The position numbers and the translations under genes were made by a program. From contig NZ_JALLPO010000060.1 of the NCBI RefSeq assembly GCF_023276435.1, positions 1 through 44,931 on the forward strand: DNA of 44,931 bases, given 5' to 3'. Below, one piece after another: positions 24,443 through 32,262 of the stretch. How positions within the stretch are numbered: position 1 is the stretch's first letter; every line of letters begins with the position of its first letter. A model generated the notes under the pieces. The model was not told the DNA's origin, ran no database searches, and saw only the letters and a program-made list of their open reading frames with translations. The DNA comes from Sphaerisporangium perillae. GTDB taxonomy: Bacteria; Actinomycetota; Actinomycetes; Streptosporangiales; Streptosporangiaceae.

Positions 24443-24473
24443 ATGAGTACTTTGCCGTCTTGGGGGAGAGGTC

Positions 24474-25688
24474 GTGCCGGACTTTCGTCAGCGTCTGAGG
24501 GCTCCGATCGCCGGGCTAGCCGTCGTGACGGCCGCCCTGCTGGCGGTGTCGTGCTCGAGCGGCACGGGGACCTCCCCGTCCGGTCCCGGCGGTGACAGCG
24601 GCACCAGCGCGCCCGCCACGCCCGCGTCCGCGCCCGCGATCAAGATCAGTCCGGCGGAGGGCTCCGGGAAGGTCCGCCCCGACAAGAGCGTCGTGGTCAC
24701 CGCCAGCAACGGGGAGCTGGACGAGGTCACCGTCCAGGCCGGCGGCAAGACCCTGGAGGGCGATTTCGACGACAGCCACACCAAGTGGGTGTCCAAGGGC
24801 CCGCTGAAGCCCTCCGCCACCTACAGCGTGTCCGCCAAGGCGAGCGGTGACGGCGGCCCGTCGACGCTCAACAGCTCCTTCACCACGCTCAAGCCCGAAC
24901 GGGAACTGCGCGTCGCCGACATCACGCCGAACATCAAGGGCGAGACCGTGGGCGTGGGCATGCCGATCACGGTGAGGTTCAACCAGGCGGTCGGCGACAA
25001 GAAGGCCGTGGAGGCGTCGCTAAGGGTCACCGCCGAAAAGCCGGTCGCCGGCGCCTGGCGGTGGATCGACGACAGCCTGGTCATCTACCGGCCCGCCAAG
25101 TACTGGCCCGCCCATCAGAAGGTCAGGTTCACCGCCCACCTGGAGGGCGTGCGCGCCGGCAAGAACATGTACGGCGTCAAGAACTACGCCACCACCATGA
25201 AGATCGGCGCCGCGTGGATCAGCAGCGTCGACACCCGCAGCCACCAGATGATCGTGCGGCGGGACGGCAAGGTGGTCCAGAAAATGGCGATCAGCGCCGG
25301 CAAGGCCACCAGCCGTGAGTACACGACCACCAACGGCATCCACCTGACGATGGAACGGGGCAACCCGGTCACCATGATCTCCCCCGGGAAGAAGAAGGGC
25401 GACCCCGGCTACTACAAGGAGATCGTCGACCATGCCGTGCGGATCTCCAACAGCGGCGAGTACGTCCACAGCGCGCCCTGGTCGGTAGGCTCCCAGGGCC
25501 GTGCCAACGTCAGCCACGGCTGCGTCAACGCCCGCCCCGACCAGGCCAAGTGGTTCTACAACAACTTCCACCGCGGCGACATCGTCAAGATCGTCGGAAC
25601 CAGCCGGGCGCTGGAGTGGAACAACGGCTGGGGATACTGGCAGCTGCCCTTCAAGCAGTGGAAGAAGGGCAGCGCGCTCGCCGGATAG
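24474..25688 (+). CDS. L,D-transpeptidase lipoprotein (Ig-like plus YkuD domains)
   Basis: A 404-residue cell-wall enzyme. The signal peptide ends in a lipobox-like L-A-V-S-C, then comes a Ser/Thr/Gly/Pro linker. Two Ig-like domains follow (about 55-145 and 150-250), and then the YkuD domain with the H-G-C-V-N-A-R catalytic motif (Cys near 350) and H-S-A-P-W-S-V-G-S-Q-G. A Trp-rich C-terminal tail (W-N-N-G-W-G-Y-W-Q-L-P) packs on the YkuD domain in mycobacterial Ldt proteins. It should make 3-3 peptidoglycan crosslinks outside the membrane. GTG at 24474 is preceded by GGGGGAGAGG. It converges with the radical SAM gene. Confidence 0.93.
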   Translation: MPDFRQRLRAPIAGLAVVTAALLAVSCSSGTGTSPSGPGGDSGTSAPATPASAPAIKISPAEGSGKVRPDKSVVVTASNGELDEVTVQAGGKTLEGDFDDSHTKWVSKGPLKPSATYSVSAKASGDGGPSTLNSSFTTLKPERELRVADITPNIKGETVGVGMPITVRFNQAVGDKKAVEASLRVTAEKPVAGAWRWIDDSLVIYRPAKYWPAHQKVRFTAHLEGVRAGKNMYGVKNYATTMKIGAAWISSVDTRSHQMIVRRDGKVVQKMAISAGKATSREYTTTNGIHLTMERGNPVTMISPGKKKGDPGYYKEIVDHAVRISNSGEYVHSAPWSVGSQGRANVSHGCVNARPDQAKWFYNNFHRGDIVKIVGTSRALEWNNGWGYWQLPFKQWKKGSALAG

Positions 25689-25788
25689 CCGGCCCCGCCC
25701 TCACCCTCCGGAGGCCGGCCCACCCCACGGCGGGCCGCCGGCTCCAGTGGCGAGTACGCCCCCCGTGCGCGAGCCGTGGCGGTTGGCG

Positions 25789-26775
25789 CTAGAGCAGGGC
25801 GAGCTGACTGTCGGCCGTGCGCCGGGGCTGCCATGGCGGGCGCCTGACCCCGATGCCGTACAGGCGGGCCAGCTCGGCCACCCGCCCCTCGACGCGGTGG
25901 CGGTAGTCCTCGGCGGCCAGCGGCCCGGCGCCGTACAGCTCCTGGTAGCGCGGCACCAGCCGGGGATGCTCCTCGGCCAGCCACCGCAGATACCACTCGC
26001 GGGAGCCGGACGGCAGGCGTAACACCATCGGGGTGAGGCTGACGGCGCCGGCCTCGGCGACCCGGCGGACCACCGCCCGCAGCTGGTCCTCCGAATCGGT
26101 CAGGCAGGGCAGGATGGGGCCCATCAGGACCCCGCAGGGCACCCCCCGCTCGACCAGCTCGGCGCACAGCTCCAGGCGCTTCTGCGCGCTGGGCGCCCCC
26201 GGCTCGACGGCGCGGCGCAGCCGGTCGTCGACGAAGCCCACCGACACGCGGGCCTCGACCTCGGCCACCTCGGCGGCTTCCGCGAGCAGCTCGGCGTCGC
26301 GCAGGATCAGCGCGCTCTTGGTCATCACCCGGAACGGGTTGCCGGCGTCGCGCAGGGCCGCCAGGATGCCGGGCATCAGCCGGTAGACCCGCTCGGCGTC
26401 CTGGTAGCAGTCGCCGCTCAGGCCGATGCCGACCGGCTCCCCGGCCCACCGGGGCGAGGCGAGCTCGGCCCGCAGCCGCCTGGCGGCGTCGGTCTTGACC
26501 ACGATGGCCGTGCCGAAGTCGCGCTCGCCGTCCAGCCCGAGGTAGCGGTGGGTGCGGCGGGCCCCGCAGTACAGGCAGGAGTGCGCGCACCCGCGGTAGG
26601 GGCTGACCGCCCACGCCAGGCCGAGCCCCGCGGACTCCGGCACCCGGTCGATGATCGTGCGCGCCGGCACCTCGTAGAAGGTCGTGTCACCCTCGGCCCG
26701 GCGAACGGCTCGCCGCTCTATGCGCGGCCGGGCGTCGGGGGTGTTCTCGACAAGGGGAAGGGCGTCGAAACGCAT
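25789..26775 (-). CDS. Rv2578c-family radical SAM protein
   Basis: A 328-residue radical SAM protein. The iron-sulfur motif is C63-A-H-S-C67-L-Y-C70, the CX3CX2C pattern, inside S-P-Y-R-G-C. Further family signatures are F-G-T-A-I-V-V-K-T-D, G-L-S-G-D-C-Y-Q-D-A-E and F-R-V-M-T-K-S-A-L-I-L-R-D. Rv2578c-like proteins are related to spore photoproduct lyase-like and SplB-type enzymes, but have no proven reaction. ATG at 26775 gives the family start R-F-D-A-L. It converges with the L,D-transpeptidase gene over a 100-base gap. No partner gene is adjacent. Confidence 0.88.
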   Translation of the reverse strand: MRFDALPLVENTPDARPRIERRAVRRAEGDTTFYEVPARTIIDRVPESAGLGLAWAVSPYRGCAHSCLYCGARRTHRYLGLDGERDFGTAIVVKTDAARRLRAELASPRWAGEPVGIGLSGDCYQDAERVYRLMPGILAALRDAGNPFRVMTKSALILRDAELLAEAAEVAEVEARVSVGFVDDRLRRAVEPGAPSAQKRLELCAELVERGVPCGVLMGPILPCLTDSEDQLRAVVRRVAEAGAVSLTPMVLRLPSGSREWYLRWLAEEHPRLVPRYQELYGAGPLAAEDYRHRVEGRVAELARLYGIGVRRPPWQPRRTADSQLALL

Positions 26776-26878
26776 GACCCACAGTGGAACACGTATTCGA
26801 TACCTCTGGCAAGCCGTCCGGCGATCGGCGGATGGTGTCCAACGCAGCCGCTAGGGCTCACCCGCTGCATCGCGCCGC

Positions 26879-26990
26879 CGCGTCGATCTGGAGGAAGTCC
26901 TGGTGGGGATGCTTGCGGCCGCCCTGCGGCGGCACGCTGGCGGTGGTGCCCTCCAGGATCTTCAGCAGCGCCTGCTGGACGCCCTCAAAG
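26879..26990 (-). pseudogene. Fragment of clpX
   Basis: On the minus strand the reading [23 protein letters not shown] continues into [11 protein letters not shown]. This is the very conserved segment of the ClpX ATPase just after Walker B. Both sides are unrelated and no other part of clpX or clpP is nearby, so only about 37 codons have been transplanted. The rest of the interval 26776-27171 shows no gene that I can defend. Confidence 0.7.
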
Positions 26991-27171
26991 GTGCCGGCCG
27001 CGGCGGAAGCCGTGCTCGGCGAACTTCCGCCCGACGCAGTGCGGACAGCCGTCCATGCGCTCGGGCCTCGGAACGCGTCGTACATCCGACGCTTGGCTGC
27101 TTCCCATCCCGACATTGATCCATCATCGGCGATATGGGGCCCTCGGGACGTGGCCTGGTGGCTCCTCGAGA

Positions 27172-28368
27172 TCAACCCGTCGCGATGGAAGTGGTCAGGT
27201 AACTGGGGAGGGGTTCGGCGTTCCGCGACTGTGTGAGGCGCGCCACCGCCGCCATGACCCGCATGAGCGGCAGCCGGACGAGGGCGTCGCGCATCCATCG
27301 TGCGGCGCGGGTCTTGGGCACCATGAGGTGGACGTTGGGGCCGATCTGCTGCTTCTTGTTCACCAGTTCGCGGTTGCTCCGCTCGTACCTCTGGAAGGCG
27401 GTCTCATGGGCGCCGGCGGCGACCGCAAGCTCTCCGGCGAGTCGATAGGCGCCGATCAGAGCGAGCTCCGCCCCGGCGCCCGACGCCGGTGAGGCGCAGT
27501 AGGCGGCGTCGCCCACCAGCGCCACCCGGCCCGACGACCACGACGCCATCCGCACCTGGCTCAGCGCGTCGAAGTAGAAGTCGGGGTCGGCGAGCGCTCC
27601 AGCCAGCAGGTCGCGTATCCGCCACGACGTCTCGCCCGCGAAAGCCTCGCCGATCAGGCGCTTCTGCTCCTCGATGTCCCGGTGGTCGTACGAGATCCGC
27701 CGCTCGCTGCGGAACATGAAGTACGCCTTGGCCTGGGCGTGGTTACCCGAGCGGTAGATCCCGGCCATCTTGCCGGGCAGGTTGTACATCGTCACCCAGC
27801 GGTCCTCGCCCAGCGACGCGTCCGCGTTGGCGAAGGCGAAGTAGTGGTCCTGGTGCTCCAGGAACTGCGATTCCGGGCCGAAGGCGAGGTTGCGGACCGT
27901 GGAGTGCAGGCCGTCGGCGCCGATGACCAGATCGAACCGGCGGGCGGGGCCGTGCTCGAAGGTGACCGTGACGCCGTCGCCGGTCTGCTCCAGCTTCCGG
28001 ATGGAATCACTGAAGATGTAGTCGACGTCGTCTCCGGCCGCCTGGTGCAGGATCGCCACCAGGTCGCCCCGCATGATCTCCACCCCGCCGTCGCCTTGGG
28101 TCTCGATGCGTGCCACGGTGTGATGCGCGGCGTTCACGAATCTCATTCCCTGAACGTCGGTCGCGGCGGCCAGGACCTGCTCCATGATGCCCATCCGCTC
28201 GGCCACCTCGATGGCCTGATCCCGCAGGTCCACTCCGTTGCCGCCGGCACGCAGCCCAGGTGCGCGCTCGATCACGGTGGGCTGGAAGCCGTGCCGGGCC
28301 AGCCAGTACGCCAAGGTCAGCCCGGCGATGCTCGCTCCAGAGATCAGGATCTGCTTGTTCGTGGGCAT
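27172..28368 (-). CDS. FAD-dependent monooxygenase (TetX/aromatic hydroxylase type)
   Basis: A 398-residue flavoprotein. The Rossmann dinucleotide motif is [16 protein letters not shown] (about 8-22) and the second FAD contact is [14 protein letters not shown]. The FAD/ribityl motif is [22 protein letters not shown]. Such group A monooxygenases hydroxylate aromatic or polyketide compounds, and some inactivate tetracyclines or rifamycins. ATG at 28368 with GGGGAAGC directly upstream is the start; the frame is open further, but that part includes the operator region. It is divergent from the TetR gene at 28432 and is its probable target. Confidence 0.9.
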   Translation of the reverse strand: MPTNKQILISGASIAGLTLAYWLARHGFQPTVIERAPGLRAGGNGVDLRDQAIEVAERMGIMEQVLAAATDVQGMRFVNAAHHTVARIETQGDGGVEIMRGDLVAILHQAAGDDVDYIFSDSIRKLEQTGDGVTVTFEHGPARRFDLVIGADGLHSTVRNLAFGPESQFLEHQDHYFAFANADASLGEDRWVTMYNLPGKMAGIYRSGNHAQAKAYFMFRSERRISYDHRDIEEQKRLIGEAFAGETSWRIRDLLAGALADPDFYFDALSQVRMASWSSGRVALVGDAAYCASPASGAGAELALIGAYRLAGELAVAAGAHETAFQRYERSNRELVNKKQQIGPNVHLMVPKTRAARWMRDALVRLPLMRVMAAVARLTQSRNAEPLPSYLTTSIATG

Positions 28369-28414
28369 GCTTCCCCTTACACTTAAGTGAAATGCTCGTT
28401 CCAGTTGCACCATA

Positions 28415-28430
28415 TGGAAGGCCCATTCCA
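28415..28430. promoter_or_regulatory. Operator-like inverted repeat for the divergent TetR
   Basis: TGGAA-N6-TTCCA (28415-28430) ends one base before the TetR ATG. A further TTCCA at 28400-28404 pairs with the same left arm over 10 bases (TTCCA-N10-TGGAA). The arrangement between the monooxygenase and its regulator suggests one or two TetR sites. Confidence 0.5.
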
Positions 28431-28431
28431 G

Positions 28432-29010
28432 ATGTCAACCACCAAAGTGGGGCTCCGGGCGGACGCCGTCCGCAACCGGCAGCGCACGCTGGAGGCGACC
28501 AAGGCGCTTCTGGCCGACCCGGATGCCACCATCACCGTCGAAGCCATCGCCGCGCAGGCGGGAGTGGGAGCGGCGACCGTGGTCCGTGCCTTCGGCGGCA
28601 AGGAAGCGCTCATCGACGCCGCCGTGTCCAGCCTCCTGGCGCCGCTCGTCCAGCGAGCCCGCGACCTGCTCTCCGGCATGGGGCCCGAAGAGGCGCTGCG
28701 GACCTTCCTCGTGGAACTGATCGCGTTCCAAGCAGCCCATCACGCCATGAACGCCCAGCTTGGTGAGCTGAACCTGCCGGCCACCGAGGCCGAAGAGGCC
28801 GGATTGCGCCAGGTCATCCTCGACATGGTCACCCAGGCGCGCGAGACCGGCACGATCCGCACCGACCTCGACCCGACTGTCACCGTGACGCTGATCGGCG
28901 AGTGCACCTACGCGATCGCGAGGTCACGAACGACCTCACCCGAACTACCAGGGAGTTACGTCTCGGTGCTCATGGACGGCCTCCGCCCGCAACCGCGGCG
29001 GTCCGGATAG
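28432..29010 (+). CDS. TetR/AcrR-family regulator
   Basis: A 192-residue regulator. The helix-turn-helix reads R-N-R-Q-R-T-L-E-A-T-K-A-L-L-A, then I-T-V-E-A-I-A-A-Q-A-G-V-G-A-A-T-V-V-R-A-F-G-G-K-E-A-L, a slightly atypical recognition helix with Val-Arg-Ala in place of Tyr-Arg-His. The C-terminal part matches SbtR-like TetR C-domains in length and hydrophobicity. ATG at 28432 is the first start after the operator; an upstream ATG at 28387 is in frame but precedes the operator. It is divergent from the FAD monooxygenase, fitting the common arrangement for drug-inactivating oxygenases. Confidence 0.85.
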   Translation: MSTTKVGLRADAVRNRQRTLEATKALLADPDATITVEAIAAQAGVGAATVVRAFGGKEALIDAAVSSLLAPLVQRARDLLSGMGPEEALRTFLVELIAFQAAHHAMNAQLGELNLPATEAEEAGLRQVILDMVTQARETGTIRTDLDPTVTVTLIGECTYAIARSRTTSPELPGSYVSVLMDGLRPQPRRSG

Positions 29011-29052
29011 GGAAGATCGCCGCGCTGTCGGCCCGTCTAGACCGAACGCGTC

Positions 29053-29598
29053 CTATCCGCCGGTGACCAGCAGCAACAGGCCGGAGGCGACCAGGCCCGC
29101 TTCGATCAGGGCGACGAAGACCTGCACAGGGAGGCGGTCGACGATCTTTTTGCCCGCCCACGCGCCGGCGGCCGAAGCCGGGGCCAGGGCAAGTCCGGTC
29201 AGCGCACTGGTGGCGGTCAGCACGGCGGCGGCCCCGAAGACGACGAGCTTGACCAGGTGCATCACCACCGCGGCGGCGGCCTCGGTGCCGATGTAGGCGC
29301 CACGCACCAGGCCGCGGGCGAGGAAGAACGGCGCGACCATCGGGCCGACGGAGCCGACCAGGGCCGAACCGAACCCGGAGGCCGCCCCAACTGCGGCGAA
29401 GGCGGGATCGTGCAGCCGTGCCGCACGTGGACGCCGGCGCCGCCAGATGACCATGACCAGCAGGAAGACCCCGATCAGGCGGGTGAGCGCGGGCAGCGGC
29501 GCGGTCGCGAACAGCACGGCTCCCGCTGCGGCGGCGGGCACCGCGCCGAGGGCGTAGATGCCGACCAGGCGGCGCCGTACACCAGTGAAATACAGCAA
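29053..29598 (-). pseudogene. TSUP (TauE/SafE) permease, N-terminus missing
   Basis: The last 181 residues are a clear TSUP permease: Y-A-L-G-A-V-P-A-A-A-A-G-A-V-L-F-A-T-A-P-L-P-A-L-T-R-L-I-G-V-F-L-L and G-A-A-S-G-F-G-S-A-L-V-G-S-V-G-P-M-V-A-P-F-F-L. The second is the conserved glycine/proline hairpin of the second repeat. About 70-80 residues holding the first two or three helices are lacking, and only a TTG without a ribosome binding site opens the frame at 29598. Upstream (29600-29730) there is no matching sequence. It is probably a dead anion exporter gene cut at its 5' end. Confidence 0.65.
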
Positions 29599-29731
29599 CA
29601 GCGCTCACAGGTGATCAAGGGGTGCTTCGCCGCTGGCGGCCATGCTCGGGTCGGAACCCGAACACGGCATGACAAGCTAGCGCTGGCCACTCATGAGTTT
29701 CTGAATTCCCCCCGAACGATAGAGGCTTCCC

Positions 29732-30340
29732 GTGTCCTACCTGCAGTTTCCTCCTCGCGCTGCGATCTTCCTCGTTGCCGCCGTACTCGTCCTTGTGGGA
29801 ACCACAGGCGTTGCCTCGGCCCATGCGAGCTTGAAGTCCAGCAACCCCGCGGACAATGCCAAACTCGACAAGGCCCCCGACCAGGTGAAGCTGGTTTTCA
29901 GTGAATCGATCAACGCGGACTTCGTGAAGGTTGTGGTGTCGGGCCCTGACGGCGCAAAAGTGAACGACGGTTCGCCGCGCGTCAAGGGCGCCACGCTCAC
30001 CCAGCCGCTGACCGGCAAGCTGGCAGGCGGACGCTATTCCATCGCCTTTCGGGTTGTCTCCTCTGACGGCCATCCCATCAGCCAACAGCTCCACTTCACG
30101 GTGAAAGCGGCCCCGTCCCCCGCCCCGACTCCTGATCCGACTGAGCAGACCAGTCCGCCGGTGTCAGCGAGCCCGTCGGCGGCTTCCGTCGCTCCCTCGA
30201 CGCCGGGCGCGGCGGTCGCACAGAAGCAGTCAGGCAGTGGGGTGGGATCGTTGATCGGTGTCGGTGTCGCCTTCCTGGTGATCGCGGCAGGTGCAGTGGT
30301 ATTCGCGGTGACCAGGCGCAGGGCCGCCTCCCCCAGGTAA
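29732..30340 (+). CDS. CopC-domain copper-binding protein with C-terminal membrane anchor
   Basis: A 202-residue exported protein. The signal peptide ends V-A-S-A, followed at once by His (H-A-S-L-K-S-S-N-P-A-D), the mature N-terminal His that binds Cu(II) in CopC. The CopC beta-sandwich continues V-K-L-V-F-S-E-S-I-N, Y-S-I-A-F-R-V-V-S-S-D-G-H-P-I (second copper His) and L-H-F-T-V. Then comes a Pro/Ser/Thr linker, and a final transmembrane helix with a T-R-R-R anchor. GTG at 29732 has AGAGG six bases upstream. It converges with a second copper-type operon at 30541-33303 that includes another CopC protein. Confidence 0.85.
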   Translation: MSYLQFPPRAAIFLVAAVLVLVGTTGVASAHASLKSSNPADNAKLDKAPDQVKLVFSESINADFVKVVVSGPDGAKVNDGSPRVKGATLTQPLTGKLAGGRYSIAFRVVSSDGHPISQQLHFTVKAAPSPAPTPDPTEQTSPPVSASPSAASVAPSTPGAAVAQKQSGSGVGSLIGVGVAFLVIAAGAVVFAVTRRRAASPR

Positions 30341-30525
30341 CGGCAGGCTCGGCCAATGAGCGTCCTGGTCAGCACTACCGCGACACCGTATGCGAGACCC
30401 ATGACGGTGACTTCCAGGTTGGCCCCGCGACGAACGCAGGCACCCAGGGACCCGGGATCTCCCTGACCTTCGCGTTCGAGGAGCCCTTCTGCGGAATCGA
30501 CTTCAAACAGGGTGAAAATCGATGA
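30340..30525 (+). pseudogene. Unidentified gene remnant, C-terminal part
   Basis: Directly after the CopC stop the plus strand encodes a stop-free, protein-like stretch ending at TGA 30523-30525: Y-R-D-T-V-C-E-T-H-D-G-D-F-Q-V-G, then G-P-G-I-S-L-T-F-A-F-E-E-P-F-C-G-I-D-F. The two Cys and alternating hydrophobics suggest the C-terminus of a secreted beta-sandwich. No start codon with a ribosome binding site is present. I do not recognise the family. Confidence 0.3.
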
Positions 30526-30559
30526 CCTCCTCTTCGCTACTCAGGCGGCGAAGAGGAGG
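30526..30559 (-). terminator. Strong hairpin at the end of the copper-type operon
   Basis: CCTCCTCTTCGC (30526-30537) pairs perfectly with GCGAAGAGGAGG (30548-30559), 10-base loop. One arm lies inside the last codons of the membrane protein gene and the other just after its stop, so it ends leftward transcription and may also serve the rightward CopC gene. Confidence 0.65.
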
Positions 30560-31857
30560 AGCAGGCCCACCACCGTGTAGACCACCATCAGCACCAGTAG
30601 GGGGATCTGCCCGATCACGGCGGTTCGCCGGGGGAACAGTGCCAGCGCCCGGTCGTGGGCGAGCACGGTGCCGAGCACGTGGCCGATGACGATGACCGTG
30701 ACCTGGAGCATGGCGATTCCGGCGGGCGTGTTGCCGGCGGTGCTGATGGTCCAGTCAGCCGTGCCGAGCCAGTTGGCGCCGGTGTCCAGCGGGTCGGACA
30801 GCAGAGCCAGGGTGTGCTGTCCCTCCAGGAGCAAGAGCGTGTAGTAATGGGCGATCACGTACCCGACGGCGATCGGCACGATGGAGTGGGCCAGCTCACC
30901 CGCCGTCGTACCCGGCTCCGTCCCGCCCCATCGGCCGGCCAGCGAGGTCGTACCGAGGTAAGCAGCGAGCACCAAGCCGATGACGGCGACCAGACCCGCG
31001 GTCCCCATGACCGGCGCAGGCACTGAGCTTTCCTGGATGAAGCGCACCCAGATCGGGGCGTTAGAGAAGCTGTCGTACATGGTGGACCCAAGGAGCACCA
31101 CCACGAGCACCGTCAGCCCGGGCGCCCGTTCCAGCCCGGCCATCCCGTCCAGCGAGTTACGCCAGGCAAGGAGGCCGTCGCGACGTCTCACCACCGGGGC
31201 GAGCCCTCCCACGAGGATGCTGTAGGACTCGAACGCATCCCCCCGGTCGAACCATCGCGACCCGAAGACGACCGCACCCGCGAGCATGATGACGGCGTAC
31301 GCCGCGAGCCAGATACCGATGACGCGCAGGGTGGCCCGGTCGGGGGCGACCAGTTCCAGCCACACGAAGGCGAAGATGCCGGCCGCGGCGGGCCAGTAGC
31401 CAAGGCCTGCTGGCAGTCGCCGGAGCCCCTGCTCGGGGTCACGTCGGAGAGCCATGCAGGCCAGCAGGTGCAGGGTCCGCAACGGGTTGAGGTTGCGCCA
31501 CACCGGGCCGAACAGCAGCGACAGCGGCACGAGGCCCACCCAGAACAGGACGTAGAACGCCCCCGCCGTGGGATTCTCCGCCCGGTCGGGGCCGAAGAGC
31601 AGGCCGACACACAAGTACGCCGCGATGACAAGCCCCAGGAGCCGCCAGATCCACAGCCACGCCGGCGCGGACACCGCCCCCTGGATCAGTGCCGACAACG
31701 GGCGGGTGCGCCCGAGCGCACCGCCCAGCCGAGGCTCGGTCCACAGCGCGCCGAGCACCACGAACGACACCAGCAGCGCGAGGATCGCACCGGTCAGCGC
31801 GGCCGAGAACGGGATCGGCAGATCCTGGCGACCGCCGACGCCGTGAGCCAGTAGCAC
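30541..31857 (-). CDS. Polytopic membrane protein of a CopC/cupredoxin cluster
   Basis: A 438-residue protein with roughly 11-12 transmembrane helices and no soluble domain. Relatives in actinobacteria are usually labelled hypothetical or, doubtfully, 'fenitrothion hydrolase'. Several His residues lie in or next to helices: A-H-S-I, G-Y-V-I-A-H-Y-Y-T-L-L, E-G-Q-H-T, V-I-G-H-V-L-G-T-V-L-A-H-D. It also has F-G-P-V-W-R-N-L-N-P-L. Encoded last in an operon with CopC and a cupredoxin, it is a reasonable candidate for a copper channel or importer, but this is inference from context. The GTG start abuts the TAG stop of the cupredoxin gene (TAGGTG). A strong hairpin overlaps its 3' end. Confidence 0.75.
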   Translation of the reverse strand: MLLAHGVGGRQDLPIPFSAALTGAILALLVSFVVLGALWTEPRLGGALGRTRPLSALIQGAVSAPAWLWIWRLLGLVIAAYLCVGLLFGPDRAENPTAGAFYVLFWVGLVPLSLLFGPVWRNLNPLRTLHLLACMALRRDPEQGLRRLPAGLGYWPAAAGIFAFVWLELVAPDRATLRVIGIWLAAYAVIMLAGAVVFGSRWFDRGDAFESYSILVGGLAPVVRRRDGLLAWRNSLDGMAGLERAPGLTVLVVVLLGSTMYDSFSNAPIWVRFIQESSVPAPVMGTAGLVAVIGLVLAAYLGTTSLAGRWGGTEPGTTAGELAHSIVPIAVGYVIAHYYTLLLLEGQHTLALLSDPLDTGANWLGTADWTISTAGNTPAGIAMLQVTVIVIGHVLGTVLAHDRALALFPRRTAVIGQIPLLVLMVVYTVVGLLLLFAA

Positions 31858-32238
31858 CTAGCGAACCATCAGCTGGCAGAGCTGCAGGTTCGACTCATGG
31901 GTCTCCACCTCGAACAGCCCGCTCTGGTCCGCGACGAACTCTATCGTCGCAGGGGTGTTGGGCCGCAGGTTCGCCGCCTTGTCGTAGCCGTGCACGTGCG
32001 CCACGTCGGCCACGTCACTGGTCACCGTGATCCGCACCTTCTGCCCCTCGGTGACCTCGACCCGTCCCGGTGGTGGTGTCACCTCGTGACCGGCGATGGT
32101 CACCGCGATCTCCTTGACCGCCGTGGTGACGGGGGTCGCCGCGCTCGACGATCCGCAGGCCGACGTGGCCGTCAGCAGGCCCATGCCGAGCATGAGGGCG
32201 GCGAGCAACGGGCGGTAGCGGGCAAGGGGGGACGTCAT
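31858..32238 (-). CDS. Cupredoxin-like lipoprotein
   Basis: A 126-residue exported protein. The signal peptide L-A-A-L-M-L-G-M-G-L-L-T-A-T-S-A-C ends in a lipobox-like Cys. The domain is a cupredoxin beta-sandwich of the Cupredoxin_1/EfeO type: V-T-E-G-Q-K-V-R-I-T-V-T-S-D, V-A-H-V-H-G-Y-D (candidate copper His), then a C-terminal V-E-T-H-E-S-N-L-Q-L-C-Q-L-M-V, where His, Cys and Met could form the metal site. It should sit on the outer membrane face and hand copper to the adjacent membrane protein. It lies 24 bases after the CopC gene and directly abuts the membrane protein gene. Confidence 0.85.
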   Translation of the reverse strand: MTSPLARYRPLLAALMLGMGLLTATSACGSSSAATPVTTAVKEIAVTIAGHEVTPPPGRVEVTEGQKVRITVTSDVADVAHVHGYDKAANLRPNTPATIEFVADQSGLFEVETHESNLQLCQLMVR

Positions 32239-32262
32239 GGCATGTTCTCCCGGGGCGGTGGA

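Noticed and set aside
24223..24473. Possible riboswitch (for example cyclic-di-AMP type) before the L,D-transpeptidase
   Set aside because: Only short dyads are visible; the conserved riboswitch core could not be found by eye. A covariance-model search would decide.
27005..27236. Protein-like plus-strand reading with [12 protein letters not shown]
   Set aside because: It overlaps the end of the monooxygenase gene and partly the antisense of the clpX fragment; no start, no family recognised, so not called.
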